A DNA stretch of 64,000 bases from CAWATZ01 sp963784995 (GCA_963784995.1 CAWATZ010000001.1:682001-746000); one strand, 5' to 3'; positions 48,614 to 59,664 are shown, counted from the stretch's first letter. The notes: a model not told the origin generated them from the sequence alone. Program-made: numbers and translations.

Positions 48614-51600
48614 TTAGATTGTCGTGAGCACTTCCCCGCTGCGTGCGTTCTTGACAACATCCTTGGCCAGGGCGTCCACAATAAACCAATCCAGGGCGGA
48701 GTTGGTCGCGCCAACCAGGGTGTCGATGACCGTGGCGTCCTCGACGACCGTCGAAGCATTGAGTACGGTCGAGCCATTCAACCCGCCGCCGTTTTGCAGG
48801 TAGCTGACTCGCAGGGCATAGGGATCGCTGCTGCCCCATTCGGCCATGAGGGCATTCAGGGCTGACAGCTGCTGCGGGTAGGTCATGGTGGGGCTGGGCG
48901 AGTCGTAAAGCGTGCTGCCGCCGATCAGGATGTCGTCACCGCTGCCGGCCGTGAGTGTGTCCGGGCCGCCGCCGCCGATGAGCAGGTCGCGGCCCCGGCC
49001 GCCGGTCAACACATCGTTGCCCGCGCCGCCCACCAGGACGTTGTTGGCTGTGCTGCCGCTGACGTCCAGCGTGTTGCTGCCGCTGCCGCCGAAGAGTTCC
49101 GCCGGAACGGCAACGTACACGGTCACCTTGTTGATGCTGGCGCTCTTGATCTGGATGGTATCATTGCCTCCCTGGCCGAAGACGACGATCTGGCCGGCAA
49201 CCTGGGAGGTCATCTGGAGCACGCCGTTGATGGAGACGCTGACCGAGGTGCCGGTGCTGTCCGCGGGGGTGATGATGATCTTGTCGGCGCCGGTGGTGCC
49301 GCCGACCGCCAGCGTGTCGCCTTCCATTACCCACTGCCGGACCGAGACCAGTCGGGTGACCGGTTGCAGCGCGCTGCCGTCCGGCGCGGTGCCGGTCACT
49401 TGCACGAGGTAGGTGCTGCCGTAAGTGGCGCACGCGGTGTAAACGTGATCGACTCTTGTGCCGGCGGGGCCGGTGATGGTCTGGCTGGTGCCGTCGCCCC
49501 AGGCGATGTGGAACGAGAAACTGGCCGTCGGGTCGGCCGCGTCGGTGACGCCCAGAAGGAAGGTCCCCGGCTGGCCGCGCACCAGGCTGGTGGACGGGCC
49601 CGACAGGGTGGCTGCAGGTGTCCCCGGGACAGGGAAGGCGATCTTGGCCACGAAGGCGTCGCCGTCGCCGGCAGGGTTCGGCTGGAAGGCATTGGCCGTG
49701 GTAGTGAACCAGCCGCCGGCCTCTCCGGTCAGATAGACGTCGCCCTTTTGGTCCACGGCCATCGCATAACCCCAGATAGAACCTGGCCCTGTGCCGCCGA
49801 GATAGGTGGAGTAGACCAGGCTGGCTCCGTCAGCGCTCAGCACCCGCACAAACACGTTTTCGCCATCCTGGAGGACATCACCATCCGGCGTCGCCCCGGG
49901 ATCGGCGTTGCCAGAGTTGTAGGTGTACCCCGCCACGCAGGCGTTGCCGGCGGCGTCCACGGCGATGCCCTGGGGATTGCCACCGCCGAGGAAGGTGCCG
50001 TAGGCGATAAAGGGTTGACCGGCGACGTCCACACTCAGCTTGGCGACGGCCATCATGTCTTCGTTGCCCTGCGTTGGCCGGTAGGAGCCCGGAGTCGTTG
50101 GAAAGGTGCTATGAGAGTACGTCAGCACCAGCACGTAGGCGTTGCCGGCGGCGTCCACGGCGATGTCCTGACCCCGGTCGTTGTAGCCGAGGTTGGTGAA
50201 GTAGAGGCGCTGGCTGCCATCGGCGTTGAACTTCATCGCTACGGCGTAGCCGGAACCAGCGCTGGCCGACACGTAGGCGTTGCCCGCACCATCCACGGCG
50301 ATGCGCGGTTGCCCCTGGTGGATGTAGGCCGGGCTGGGCGAACTACCCGAGACGCCCACGCCCAGGCGCGTGGAGTACACCAGGCCGGAGCCGTCGGGGA
50401 GCAGCTTCGCCGCGAAGCCGTTGCCGGTCTGGTACGCCGCCCCCGCGGTCACCGGGAACAGCGAGCCGGCCACGCCCGAGACGTAGGCGGACCCCGCCGC
50501 GTCCACGGCGATGCCGCTGGCAAGTCCGTCATCGAGGAAGGTGGAATAGGCCAGCGCCGTGCCGGTCGCATTCAGCTTGGCCACGAAGGCGGTCCAGCCG
50601 GAGGAATAGGGGTTATTGAGGGTGCGATCGAAAGCGCCGGCGGTGGTTGGGAAGTCCGTGGAGGCGGTGTTGCCCTCCACGTAGGCGTTGCCGGCGCTAT
50701 CCACGGCGATGCCGGTCGCATATTCATAGAGACTGCCGCCGAGATAGGTGGAGTAGATCAGTCCCGTGCCCGTTTCATTCAGCTTGGTGATAAACACGTC
50801 GTCGCTGCCGTGGAGGCTCGTCTGCGCGGCGCCCTTGGTGGTGGGGAAGTTGGTGGACTGCGTCCTTCCAGTCACGTAGGCATTGCCGGCCTGGTCCACG
50901 GTGATGGCATAGCCGACATCGGTGGCGGTGTAACCACCACTGCCGCCGAGATAGGTGGAGTAGCTCAGCACCGGGTCGATCACCAGCGGCCGGCTGTGGT
51001 CGTAGGCGCCGACTGCGAAACCGGCCTGGCCATCCTTGCCGAGCACGTACTGGCCGGCGACAGGCTGCCGTACGCCGCCCAGATCCTGGTAGACGACCGG
51101 AGCGTGCTCGACCACGTTGCCGCCGGAGGCGTGCAGCACCAGATTGCCCGCGGTGTCCAGCGACACGCTTGCGGCGCCGTCGAAGGCCAGGCGGATGACC
51201 CCGGGGTCGGCGCCGGGAGCAACGGTAAAGTCGTACTCCAGTTGCTGCTGGTTGCCGTAGTAGGTCAGGTCGATGCCGGCGTAGACGTCCTGGTACGCAA
51301 CCCGCCCGTAGCTGGTGATGCCGGTGTGCCACTGGCTGGGGTCGTTGCCGATGAGGTAGTTGCTCGTGCTGGCCTGGGCGTCCAGACCTGTTGCCGGCGC
51401 CTGGGCATTGCCGCCCACCAACTGCATGCGCAGCACAGCGCCCGCCGCGAGCGGGGTATCAGCCCCCGCCGTGGCATCAGGCTGTTGCAGCGCCAGCACC
51501 GCCTCGCCCGGGGTGAGAAACAGCGTATAGCCGCTGCCGCGCGACAGGAAATCGACCGCGGCGTCGGCCTGGCCCTGGTTGGCCTCAAAGCTCAGGGGGA

Positions 51601-51823
51601 GCTGGCCGTAAGCCTGGCTCACCCGCGCCTGGGTGGCCGGATCGGCCGGAGTCAAAGGGGGAGCGAGGGGCAAGGGCGAGGGGCACAGCCGGTCCTCCAG
51701 CACTTCGAGACACGGCCTGGAGTGTCCCGCCTGTCTGGGTCCCGCTGCCCGACGACCGTTGCCGGCTGTGCTGGGACGCTGCCAGGCCGATTGCAGGCGC
51801 CGCAGCCAACTCGTGAATAACAT
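48614..51823 (-). CDS. Secreted SBBP-repeat protein with PKD-like and RTX domains
   Basis: About 1,069 residues. The N-terminus MLFTSWLRRLQSAWQRPS and CLEVLEDRLCPSPLP carry the LExLExR-type motif. A conserved domain (GQLPLSFEANQGQ; NYLIGNDPSQWHTG; VAYQDVYAGIDLTYYGN) is followed by about nine SBBP propeller repeats (YSTYLGG, GNAYVTGRTQSTNFPTT), a PKD-like domain (FSFHIAWGDGTSQTITGPAG) and RTX repeats (GGAGNDVLTGGRGRDLL). The start at 51823 has a GGGAGAAG site. The N-terminal 15 residues closely match those of the neighbouring giant protein, so both likely use the same export route. The frame is intact over 3.2 kb. Confidence 0.9.
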   Translation of the reverse strand: MLFTSWLRRLQSAWQRPSTAGNGRRAAGPRQAGHSRPCLEVLEDRLCPSPLPLAPPLTPADPATQARVSQAYGQLPLSFEANQGQADAAVDFLSRGSGYTLFLTPGEAVLALQQPDATAGADTPLAAGAVLRMQLVGGNAQAPATGLDAQASTSNYLIGNDPSQWHTGITSYGRVAYQDVYAGIDLTYYGNQQQLEYDFTVAPGADPGVIRLAFDGAASVSLDTAGNLVLHASGGNVVEHAPVVYQDLGGVRQPVAGQYVLGKDGQAGFAVGAYDHSRPLVIDPVLSYSTYLGGSGGYTATDVGYAITVDQAGNAYVTGRTQSTNFPTTKGAAQTSLHGSDDVFITKLNETGTGLIYSTYLGGSLYEYATGIAVDSAGNAYVEGNTASTDFPTTAGAFDRTLNNPYSSGWTAFVAKLNATGTALAYSTFLDDGLASGIAVDAAGSAYVSGVAGSLFPVTAGAAYQTGNGFAAKLLPDGSGLVYSTRLGVGVSGSSPSPAYIHQGQPRIAVDGAGNAYVSASAGSGYAVAMKFNADGSQRLYFTNLGYNDRGQDIAVDAAGNAYVLVLTYSHSTFPTTPGSYRPTQGNEDMMAVAKLSVDVAGQPFIAYGTFLGGGNPQGIAVDAAGNACVAGYTYNSGNADPGATPDGDVLQDGENVFVRVLSADGASLVYSTYLGGTGPGSIWGYAMAVDQKGDVYLTGEAGGWFTTTANAFQPNPAGDGDAFVAKIAFPVPGTPAATLSGPSTSLVRGQPGTFLLGVTDAADPTASFSFHIAWGDGTSQTITGPAGTRVDHVYTACATYGSTYLVQVTGTAPDGSALQPVTRLVSVRQWVMEGDTLAVGGTTGADKIIITPADSTGTSVSVSINGVLQMTSQVAGQIVVFGQGGNDTIQIKSASINKVTVYVAVPAELFGGSGSNTLDVSGSTANNVLVGGAGNDVLTGGRGRDLLIGGGGPDTLTAGSGDDILIGGSTLYDSPSPTMTYPQQLSALNALMAEWGSSDPYALRVSYLQNGGGLNGSTVLNASTVVEDATVIDTLVGATNSALDWFIVDALAKDVVKNARSGEVLTTI

Positions 51824-51855
51824 GGTTGCTTCTCCCTTTTCGGATTGGCCCGCGC

Positions 51856-51950
51856 TGCAATGCAAACGCCAGTGCTGCCGGCGCAGACCGAGCGCCGGGG
51901 CGAGGCCTGGGCCGGTGAGGGGCTTGCTTGGCGGCAGAACCTCACCGGCT
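51856..51950 (-). promoter_or_regulatory. Conserved structured 5' leader (copy A)
   Basis: On the minus strand the leader opens AAAAAGCCGGTGAGG, forms a perfect 10-bp stem (51940-51949 with 51911-51920) with a 19-nt loop, then a second stem CCGGCGC/GCGCCGG (51892-51898 with 51878-51884) with a 7-nt loop, and ends GGCAGCACTGGCG. It lies between the predicted ECF-type promoter and the ATG at 51823. A near-identical copy precedes the gene at 59664. Confidence 0.75.
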
Positions 51951-51966
51951 TTTTCACGTGTCACAT

Positions 51967-51997
51967 GGATACGTGCGAGAAGGGCGCTGCAACTGTC
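51967..51997 (-). promoter_or_regulatory. ECF-type promoter (copy A)
   Basis: Minus strand: GACAGTT (51991-51997), 17 bp, CGTATCC (51967-51973). The same two elements with the same spacing occur before the kinase gene at 57603-57633, within about 40 bp of shared sequence. The GTT-end -35 and CGTA-type -10 are like promoters of ECF sigma factors. The predicted transcript begins just before the structured leader. Confidence 0.6.
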
Positions 51998-52054
51998 TCA
52001 GGAAAAACCAAGTTTCAGGAAAGGGCCGGTTGCGCAGAGACCGGGGCTTGAGGT

Positions 52055-55000
52055 TCAGTTCTTCTTGTCTTTGACTCCCAGCAGCTCCGCGGCTTCTTCT
52101 CGGAAGCGGCGCAGCTCCTTGTCGTTCGGCTGGTTCTTGTCCATCCACAGGGCGGCCTTGTCAAACCACTTGCGGGCCTCGTCCGTGTTGCCGAGCCTGG
52201 CGTGGGCCATCGCCAGGAAGAACCAGCCCACGGGGGCGCCCTCGTTCTTTCGCGCCGCCGTCAGCGTTTCGACGGCCGCTTGCCAGTCTCCGACGCGATA
52301 CTGGGCCGCTCCGAGGGCGTCGAGAGCCTCGCCCCAGCCGGGCACCCTCTGCGTCGTCTCCCTGGCCAGCTGGAGCGCTCGTTTGGGGTTGCGCACGGCT
52401 GCGGTCGGGGCAGTTGGCCAGCAGCCAGGCCAGGCGATTGCGGAGATGGTTGGTATCCGCGTACGTATTGATGGCGTAGGTGTAATCGGCCAACGCCTTG
52501 TCCCACTGCCCCAGCTGGGCGTACAGAGCGGCCCGCTGCTCCCAGGCGGGTACGTGGGTTGGGTGGTTCTTGATCTCCTCGGAATAATCGGCCAGCGCTT
52601 TGGTCCACTCCTCTTTCCCCGCGTAGGCGTCACCGCGCAGCGTCAGGCAACCGCGCGCCCGGGGTAGAAGCTCGATGGCTCTGGAGAGATCGGCAATGGC
52701 CTTGTCCCATTCCTTGAGCCTCAGGTAGCTGAAGCCGCGTTGCTGCCAGTACGACGCTTCCTTCGGTTTCATTTCGAGGGCCTTGGAGAGATCGGCAATG
52801 GCCTTGTCCCATTCCTTGAGCGTCGCGTAGCAAGAGCCGCGCTGGCTCCAGGACTGCGCTTCGTTCGGGTTGATCTCCAGCGCCCGGGAATAGCTGGCCG
52901 CCGCCTCCGTGAATTTCTTGTGGAAGCGAAGGAGGTCGCCCCGCCGGAGCCAGGCCTCGGCGTTCTTCGGGGCCACCTCGGTCGCACGGGTGTACGACTC
53001 GAGCGCATCGCCATGGCGGTAGTTTTGCTGGTGCGACCACGCTGCTTTCATCAAGCGGTTCAGCTCCTCGGCGGTCTTCTGCTCGGGGGTCTGGACCATT
53101 CCCAGGACTTCCCTGGCCTCGGCCAGGAACCGGCGCGTCTCGTCTTCGGTTGGCCGGGGATGCTCCTGGGGTTTTTCGATCCACTGCACCGCCTGATCGT
53201 ACCATTTGCGAGCCTCGTCCTTGTTGCCGAGCTTCTGGTGTGCCATGGCCAGGAACAACCAATCCTTGCCACCGCCACCTTCGCTTCGCTTCATGGCCTT
53301 GTCGAAGGCAGCCACGGCATCTTGCCACTTGCCGGCGCGGTACTGGGCCAGGCCCAGGGTGTTCCAGTAGGCCCCCATCTCCGGAGCCAGCCGAACGGCC
53401 TCCTGGGCGAGGGCCACGGCCTGGACCGGATCGCGCAGGTGTACGGCAGCATCCACGGCCAACTGGCGGGCGAGCCGGTGGCAGGTCTCCGCCCGGCTGG
53501 GCTGCCAGGAAGGTGGGGGGTCGAGGTCCAGGATCGAGACGCGCGTGGTCACGTGGCCCGCACGCCAGCTGCCGATCTGGCGCCCAATCCCGGACAGGGC
53601 CAGGCGCCGGCCGTCTGGGCTCCAGGCAATCTGGTGGAAACCGCCCAGGGGCAGGTTGAGGAGCTCATACCCTGTTGCCACGTCCCAGAGCTTGACCATT
53701 CCGTCACGGCCGCTGGAGGCCAGGCGCCGGCCGTCGGGGCTCCAGGCGAGGGCGTCCGTCCCCGACGGGTGCCCCGCCAGCGTTCGGACCAGCGCCGCCC
53801 TCCGAAGAGAAGGCATGGATGCGGATTTCTTTCTCCGCCAGGGCCACGTGCCGGCCGTCGGGGCTTGGGGCGAACACCTCCAGGTTGGAGCTGCCCACCA
53901 CCTTGCCGGTGGCGGCGTCCAGGATCCGTGTCGTTCCGCCCAGGCTGACCAGGAGGCGGTCGCCCAGACTCCAGATCAGAAGGAAACGATTGCTGATCCC
54001 CTGCCGCTCGGAGTGCTGCCATAATTCCTTGCCGGACTCGGCGTCCCACACCTTGATCTCGTCAGATATTCCGACCCCGGCCATGGGGTCCTTGAGCCAG
54101 GGCAGGGAAAGGACCGTTCCGGTCGGCCGGGGCTGCCCGCGGGCCTCGCGCTTTGAGCCCAGGGAGGCCAGGCGTTTGCCGTCGGGGCTCCAGGCCAGGC
54201 GATTGCCCAGGGAATGCGCCCGCCAGGCCCGCAGTTGCTCTCCGGTGCGGGTGTCCCAGATCTTGATCGTCCCCCAGAACTCGACCGAATTGGGCCAGGT
54301 CGGCTTGTCGCCCCGATCGAAACCGATGGTGGCCAGCCGCTTGCCGTCGGGGCTCCAGGCACAGCCGTTGGTCCGCAAATCCGCGCCCTGCGCTAACAGG
54401 CTCTGCCCGGTCGCGGCGTCCCAGATCGTGATTTTGCCGGCGAGCTTCCGGCCCTCCGGGTCCGGCCACAGGTCACCGCCCATGACCTGTCCGACCCCCG
54501 CCAGCCGGCGGCTGTCCGGGGCCCAGGCGATGTCAGACAGCAGCGTGTTGCTGCAGATCGCTTGCGCCTCCTGCGACGCGGTCGTGTCCCAGACCTGGAG
54601 GGTGCCCGCGTGCCAATCCTCGACAAGGAGCCAGCGGCTGTCGGGACTCCACTGGATCAGCCAGGAAAAACTCCTGACGCCGTGGCCGCCGCGGAAGGCC
54701 AGGAGTTCCTGTCCCGTGGCCAGGTCCCAGACCCGGATCACGCCATCCTTGTCGGCAATGGCCACGCGCAGGCCGTCCGGGCTGCACCATTCCGTTGCTG
54801 GACTCACGTACCCATTGTTTGCGACCACCTTGAAGCGGATGAGTTCGCGCCCGCTGGCGGCATCCCAGGCGACCAGGCGCCCAGCGTGGTCGAGAGCAAG
54901 CACCCGCTTGCCGTCTGCCCCCCAGACAAGGTTCGATTGGATCTTGCGATCCTCCAGCCCCTCGGGAGGGGGGATGGTGCAGAGCTGCTGCCCCGTGGCC

Positions 55001-57576
55001 GTGTCCCAGACGGTGATGCGGCCGGGGGTCCCGCTGGGCAGACGCTCCCAGGCGAGAAGACGTTTGCCATCCGGGCTCAACTGCCAGGCAGCGCCGGCGG
55101 GCACGGTCCCCAGCTCCTGTCCGGTGGTCCAATCCAGGACCCGGGCCGTTTTCCCAGTCCCCTCGATCAGCTGCCGACCGTCCCGGTTCCAGGCCAGCAC
55201 CCGGCCGAGGATGGCGACATCGACCCCGGTGTCCGCGTCCACCAGGACTGCCCCGAATTGCTGGCCGATCACTCGCGCGACGATCACCCGGTTGCTGTCC
55301 GGGCCCCAGGGGCTCTTCACCATCCCATTTGTGCGGACAAACCGCGAGCCCGACTCGAGGGGGAACGCGGCAGCCTCCGGCCGCCAGTTGCTCAGCAGGC
55401 CGGAGGTGGTGAGCACCTTTCGTCCCGTGGAGACCTCCCAGATGGTCACGGTCCCGTTCTTCGCGGACCCATAGACCGGGAAGTCCGGCCCGGGGGCGGA
55501 ATGGACGACCAGGCGTCGCCCATCGGGGCTCCAGCTCAGCGCATATGCGGGCCCCCGGTGGGCGAACGCGGCGAGTTCCTTGCCCGTGGCGGGATCCCAC
55601 ACCCGGACCATCCCGTCCCGGCCGGCCGAGGCGAAGCGGCTACCGTCCGGGCTCCAGTCGAGGGCGTAGGCCTGGTGCCCCGAGGCGATCCGGAGGAGGC
55701 GACGGGCTGCACCCGGCTCCCAGACGATGAACGTGCCTTCCTTGCCCTTGAACTGGAGGGAGCCCGAATTGAACCTTGGCTCCGGCTGGCCCACGGGCGG
55801 CCGCAGGGCGAACGCTGCCTGGTTGCCTTCTCGGGAGTAGTCCGCGGCATAACAGACCAGGCGCCGGCCATCGGGGCTCCAGGTCGCCAGCCCGACCATT
55901 TCCCCCTCCCCGCCGAGCCAGTTGTCCCGTCCCAGCGCCAGCTGCTCGTGGCCGCAGAGAGATTGGAGGTAATGCCAGTCCCAGCCACGCAGGTCGGGCT
56001 GGCCCTTCTGGGGGACCAGGACGCTCAGGAGTTCCCGGACGCGGGGGAGGTCGTTCGCGCGCCGCGCCTCGTCGGCCAGGGGGAGGTGGGCGTTGTAAAG
56101 CAGTCGGGAGGCGCTGTCCCGCGCCTGCTCGGCGATGCCGCGCTCCTTGTTCGCCTCCGTGGCTTTCTCCTCTGCCTGCTTCTCGGCCAGTCCTGCGGCA
56201 ACCGCTGCCGCCTTGGCCTTCTCCCCTTCGTTCCGCGCCTCAGTCTCTTTCCCCACCGCCACTTGCTTGGCCGAGTTCGCCTCGACTGCCTGCCAGACCG
56301 TGCCGGCGAGGCCCCCGAGCAGCGTCAGGAACACCAGCGCCGCCGCCAGCACCGGCCCTTTGTTCCGCCGCAGAAACTTCTTGAGGCGATAGGCCGTACT
56401 CGGCGGACAGGCGGCGACCGGCTCGTCGTTGAGGTAGCGCTGCACGTCGGCGGCGAAGGCGCTGGCGGTCTCGTAGCGGCGGTTGCGGCTCTTCTCCAGG
56501 GCCTTCATCACGATCCAATCCAGCTCGCCACGGAGCAGCCGCAACAACTTCTTCGGCTCCAGCCCCCGACTGGCCGCGATGGCACCTGCTTCTTCCGTGG
56601 TACTCAGCCGCGTGCTGGGCCGCGGTGGCTCCACTTCTCGGATCAGCCGCAACGTCTCCAGGATGCTGGCCTCCTTCATGCGTTTGCGTTCCAGCGGAGT
56701 CGTGCCGGTCAGCAGCTCGTACAGCAGCACGCCGAGGGAGTAGATGTCGGAGCGGGCATCGACGTCCAGCTGATTGATCTCGGCCTGCTCGGGGCTCATG
56801 TACTCCAGCGTGCCCACCACCGTCCCCAGCCCGGTGACGAGTGTTCTGTCGGTCAACGGCTGGCCGGCCGCCTTGGCGATGCCGAAGTCGATCACCTTGG
56901 GCACCGGCTGGCCGTCGTACAGCGCCACCAGCACGTTGGACGGCTTGATGTCCCGGTGGATGACCCCCTTCTGGTGGGCGTGCTGCACTGCCTGGCAGAT
57001 CGGCACGAACAGCTCCAGCCGCTCCCGGAGAGACAGCCGCCGTTCATCGCAAAAGCGGGTGATTGGCACGCCCTTGACAAGTTCCATGACGAAGTAGGGG
57101 CGTCCTGCCACGGTCGCCCCGGCATCGAGTACCCTGGCAATGTTGGGGTGGTCCATGAGGGCGACAGCCTGGCGCTCCGCCTCGAACCGGGCCAGGATCT
57201 GCTGGCTGTCCATGCCGATCTTGATGACCTTCAGGGCCACCAGGCGCTTGACGGGTTCTGTCTGCTGGGCCAGCCAGACCGTGCCCATGCCGCCCTCACC
57301 GATCGGCTGCACCAGCTGGTAGGGGCCGATGCGTCGGTCGGAGTCTCCCGGAACCGGATCGAAGGCCGTGGTAAGGGGCTCGCCCGGACAAACCGGCGCC
57401 GGCCTGTTGAGGACACTGTCAACCTGGGCATGGGCCTGAAGCAACTCCTCGACGCAGTGGCGCAATTCGGGTTGGCCGGCGCAGGCCTGGTCGAGGAAAG
57501 CCGGCCAGCGGTCGGGGGCGTGCTTCTCCACGGCCTCCAGGAAGAGCGCTTTGGCTACGTTGGGGTCGGCATTCAT
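52055..57576 (-). CDS. Ser/Thr protein kinase with WD40 and TPR domains, two frameshifts
   Basis: About 1,840 residues. The N-terminal kinase has IGEGGMGTVWLAQQ, VALKVIKIG, HRDIKPSNVLV, DFGIAKAAG and GTLEYMSPEQAE, so all catalytic motifs are intact. A membrane segment (GPVLAAALVFLTLLGGLAG) is followed by an Ala/Glu/Lys-rich coiled coil, about 12 WD40 repeats (WSPDGRRLV, VWDPATGKEL) and then TPRs (LEINPNEAQSWSQRGSCY, LKEWDKAIADLS). Shifts lie near 53800 and 52405. The N-terminal start MNADPNVAKALFLEAVEKH at 57576 is typical of planctomycete kinases linked to sigma factors. The ECF gene lies directly upstream; the kinase may phosphorylate that sigma factor or its partner, as known for some ECF groups (inference). 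Confidence 0.87.
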
Positions 57577-57602
57577 GGTGTCAGCCTTTCCATGGGTTAC
57601 AT

Positions 57603-57633
57603 GGATACGTGCGAGAAGGGCGCGGCAACTGTC
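57603..57633 (-). promoter_or_regulatory. ECF-type promoter (copy B) before the kinase gene
   Basis: Minus strand: GACAGTT (57627-57633), 17 bp, CGTATCC (57603-57609), identical in elements and spacing to 51967-51997. It lies in the 74-bp gap between the ECF sigma gene and the kinase gene and predicts a 5' UTR of about 20 nt. The adjacent ECF sigma factor is the obvious candidate to read it (inference). Confidence 0.6.
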
Positions 57634-57650
57634 TCAGAAAAAATCCGGAT

Positions 57651-58220
57651 TCAGGACCGGGGAGGCTGGCCGCACAGCCGGCTGTGCAGCCAGGCCCGAG
57701 CGTAGGTCCACTGCCGGTAGGCGTTGGCCCGCGACAAGGACAGGGCTTGCGCCGCCTCCTCGACGGAGAGGCCCGCGAAGAGCCTGAGCTTGGCCACCTC
57801 CGCGGCCTGGGAATCCTCGGCGGCCAGGAGCGTCAGCACCTCGTCGAGGTCCAGGAGGGTGTCCGGGTCGGCCTGGGTAAGCGGGTCGGCCTGGGAAAGG
57901 TCAATCCGTTGGCGTCTGCCGCCGTGCTTCTCGGTTTTCTTGCGGCGGGCGTTATCGATCAGGATGCGGCGCATGGCCTCGGCCGCCGCCGCGATAAAAT
58001 GGCCCCGGCTGTTCCAGTGCGCCTCCGGCTCGCTGCCCACCAGCCGGAGGTAGGCCTCATGGACCAGGGCCGTGGCCTGGAGCGTCTGCCCCGGCGTCTC
58101 GTGGGCCAGCTTCTGGGCCGCCAGCTTGCGCAGCTCCTCGTAAACCAGCGGCAGGAGCTGCTCGGCGGCCTGGGGGTCGCCCTGCTCGATGGCGGACAGG
58201 ATGCGGGTTACTTCGCTCAT
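57651..58220 (-). CDS. ECF sigma factor (TIGR02999-like planctomycete group)
   Basis: An RNA polymerase sigma factor of 189 residues. Region 2 is LLPLVYEELRKLAAQKLAHE, TALVHEAYLRLV and FIAAAAEAMRRILIDNARR; region 4 is KLRLFAGLSVEEAAQALSLS and RANAYRQWTYARAWL, the DNA-binding helix-turn-helix. It resembles the TIGR02999/ECF-like group common in planctomycetes that is found beside Ser/Thr kinases rather than anti-sigma factors. The start MSEVTRILSAIEQGDP is at 58220. It is followed at 74 bp by a kinase gene and preceded by a LEPR-type beta-helix gene. No anti-sigma gene is next to it. Confidence 0.93.
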   Translation of the reverse strand: MSEVTRILSAIEQGDPQAAEQLLPLVYEELRKLAAQKLAHETPGQTLQATALVHEAYLRLVGSEPEAHWNSRGHFIAAAAEAMRRILIDNARRKKTEKHGGRRQRIDLSQADPLTQADPDTLLDLDEVLTLLAAEDSQAAEVAKLRLFAGLSVEEAAQALSLSRANAYRQWTYARAWLHSRLCGQPPRS

Positions 58221-58323
58221 GCCTATCGAGGATACCCCCCCGCCGGCGCATCAGCAAGGCAAAAGCTGGGGCCGGGAGCTTCGGCCCCGGCCCCGGCTTG
58301 TCGTGCCTGGGCGCATCCGGCCA

Positions 58324-59664
58324 TCAAGGATACTGGTCCCCGATGATGCAGTCGAAGAACACGCCGCCGAAGTTGTAGACGTCGCCGCCGACCGGGGCGG
58401 AGTTACCGATGATCTTACTGTCGCTGGCCCTCAGCCACCCGACGTTGTAGATGCCACCGCCTGCCTGGGTAGCGGTGTTGCCGGAGAAAGTGCAGTTCGT
58501 GATCGTCACCGGCAGAGGGGAGAAGGAGTAGCTGTAGATGCCGCCACCGAATGCAGCGGAGTTGCCGGAGAAGGTGCTGTTGCGGACTGTTAGTGTCCCA
58601 CTCTCGTTGTCGATGCCGCCGCCGACGGAGTAGACGGCGGAATTATCGGACAGAGTGCTGTTGCGGATCGTCACCATCCCAAAGTTCGCGATGCCGCCGC
58701 CTTCATAGGCGGAATTACCGGAAAGGATGCTGTTGCTGATGGTCAGCGCCCCGATATTGAAAATGCCGCCGCCGCCGCCGATGGCAGAGTTTGTGGAGAG
58801 GGTGGTGTTGCTGATCGTCAAAGCCCCGATGTTTTGGATACCGCCGCCGCCTACCGCAGAGTTGCCGGAGAGGGTGCTGTCACGAACCGTCATCGTCCAC
58901 TCGTTGTCGATGCCGCCGCCCAGGTAGGAGAAGTTGCCGGACACGATGCAGTTGCTAACCGTCATCGACCCGTCGTAGTTTTCAATGCCGCCGCCCCAGT
59001 CGCCGGCGGAGTTGCCGGACAGGGTGCTGTTACTGATGGTCAGCGTCCCCAGGTTGGCGATGCCGCCGCCGACCCCGGTAATGTAGCCGCCACTGCGGAG
59101 GTCCACCTCGGGAGTGGAGTTGCCGGAGAGGGTGCAGTCGCGAACGGTCAGCGTTCCCTCGTTGAGGATGCCGCCGCCGGGGAGGAGGGCGTTGGCGAAG
59201 CCCTGGAACTGGTCCGGGAACTGGTCAAGGGGGCTAACGGCCCCGCCCTCGATGGTCAGGCCGGAGAGAGTCGCCTGGCTGTTGCTGTGGACGTGGAAGA
59301 CCCGGTCCAGCCCGGCCGCATTGACGACGGTGGCGCTGGCCCCGGCGCCCTTGATCGTCACTTTGCCGGTGAGGTCGAGGTCGCCGGTCAAGCCTGCATC
59401 TTCATTGATGCCCGCTCGCGTCAGGGTGTAGGTGCCGGCGGGCACGACGATGGTGTCGGGCCTGGGCGCGGCATTGGCGTCGAGGATCGCCTGCCGCAGC
59501 GACAGCATGCCATTGGCATGACCGAGGACGTCCAGCGTCGTGTTGACGGTGAGTGTCGCCGGCACGGCACGATCTTCCAGCACTTCCAGCGACGGGCGGA
59601 AGCGGCTCGCCGGATGGTGTTTCCGGGAAACGGTTCGATTACGTAGCCACGAGGAAAACCACAT
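58324..59664 (-). CDS. LEPR-type secreted parallel beta-helix protein
   Basis: About 446 residues. The N-terminus MWFSSWLRNRTVSRKHH and FRPSLEVLEDRAVPAT carry the LExLExR-type surface motif. A CSLREA-like stretch (GMLSLRQAILDANA) leads to a right-handed beta-helix with about ten coils (ISNSTLSGNSAG, GGGIENYDGS, VRDSTLSGNSA). It probably acts on or binds polysaccharide, or is a passenger-like surface protein. The start at 59664 has the AAAGGAG site. The 5' leader of the gene (59705-59790) matches that of the SBBP protein gene. The frame is intact. No catalytic residues of a pectin lyase are obvious. Confidence 0.88.
   Translation of the reverse strand: MWFSSWLRNRTVSRKHHPASRFRPSLEVLEDRAVPATLTVNTTLDVLGHANGMLSLRQAILDANAAPRPDTIVVPAGTYTLTRAGINEDAGLTGDLDLTGKVTIKGAGASATVVNAAGLDRVFHVHSNSQATLSGLTIEGGAVSPLDQFPDQFQGFANALLPGGGILNEGTLTVRDCTLSGNSTPEVDLRSGGYITGVGGGIANLGTLTISNSTLSGNSAGDWGGGIENYDGSMTVSNCIVSGNFSYLGGGIDNEWTMTVRDSTLSGNSAVGGGGIQNIGALTISNTTLSTNSAIGGGGGIFNIGALTISNSILSGNSAYEGGGIANFGMVTIRNSTLSDNSAVYSVGGGIDNESGTLTVRNSTFSGNSAAFGGGIYSYSFSPLPVTITNCTFSGNTATQAGGGIYNVGWLRASDSKIIGNSAPVGGDVYNFGGVFFDCIIGDQYP

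Noticed and set aside
49364..51820. Long plus-strand open frame (818 codons) opposite the SBBP protein
   Set aside because: It mirrors the repeats of the minus-strand gene; no start signal and no family-like motifs.
51911..51955. Hairpin followed by TTTTT on the plus strand, like an intrinsic terminator
   Set aside because: No plus-strand gene ends here, and the same hairpin at 59751-59790 has no T-run; it is better explained as part of a minus-strand leader.
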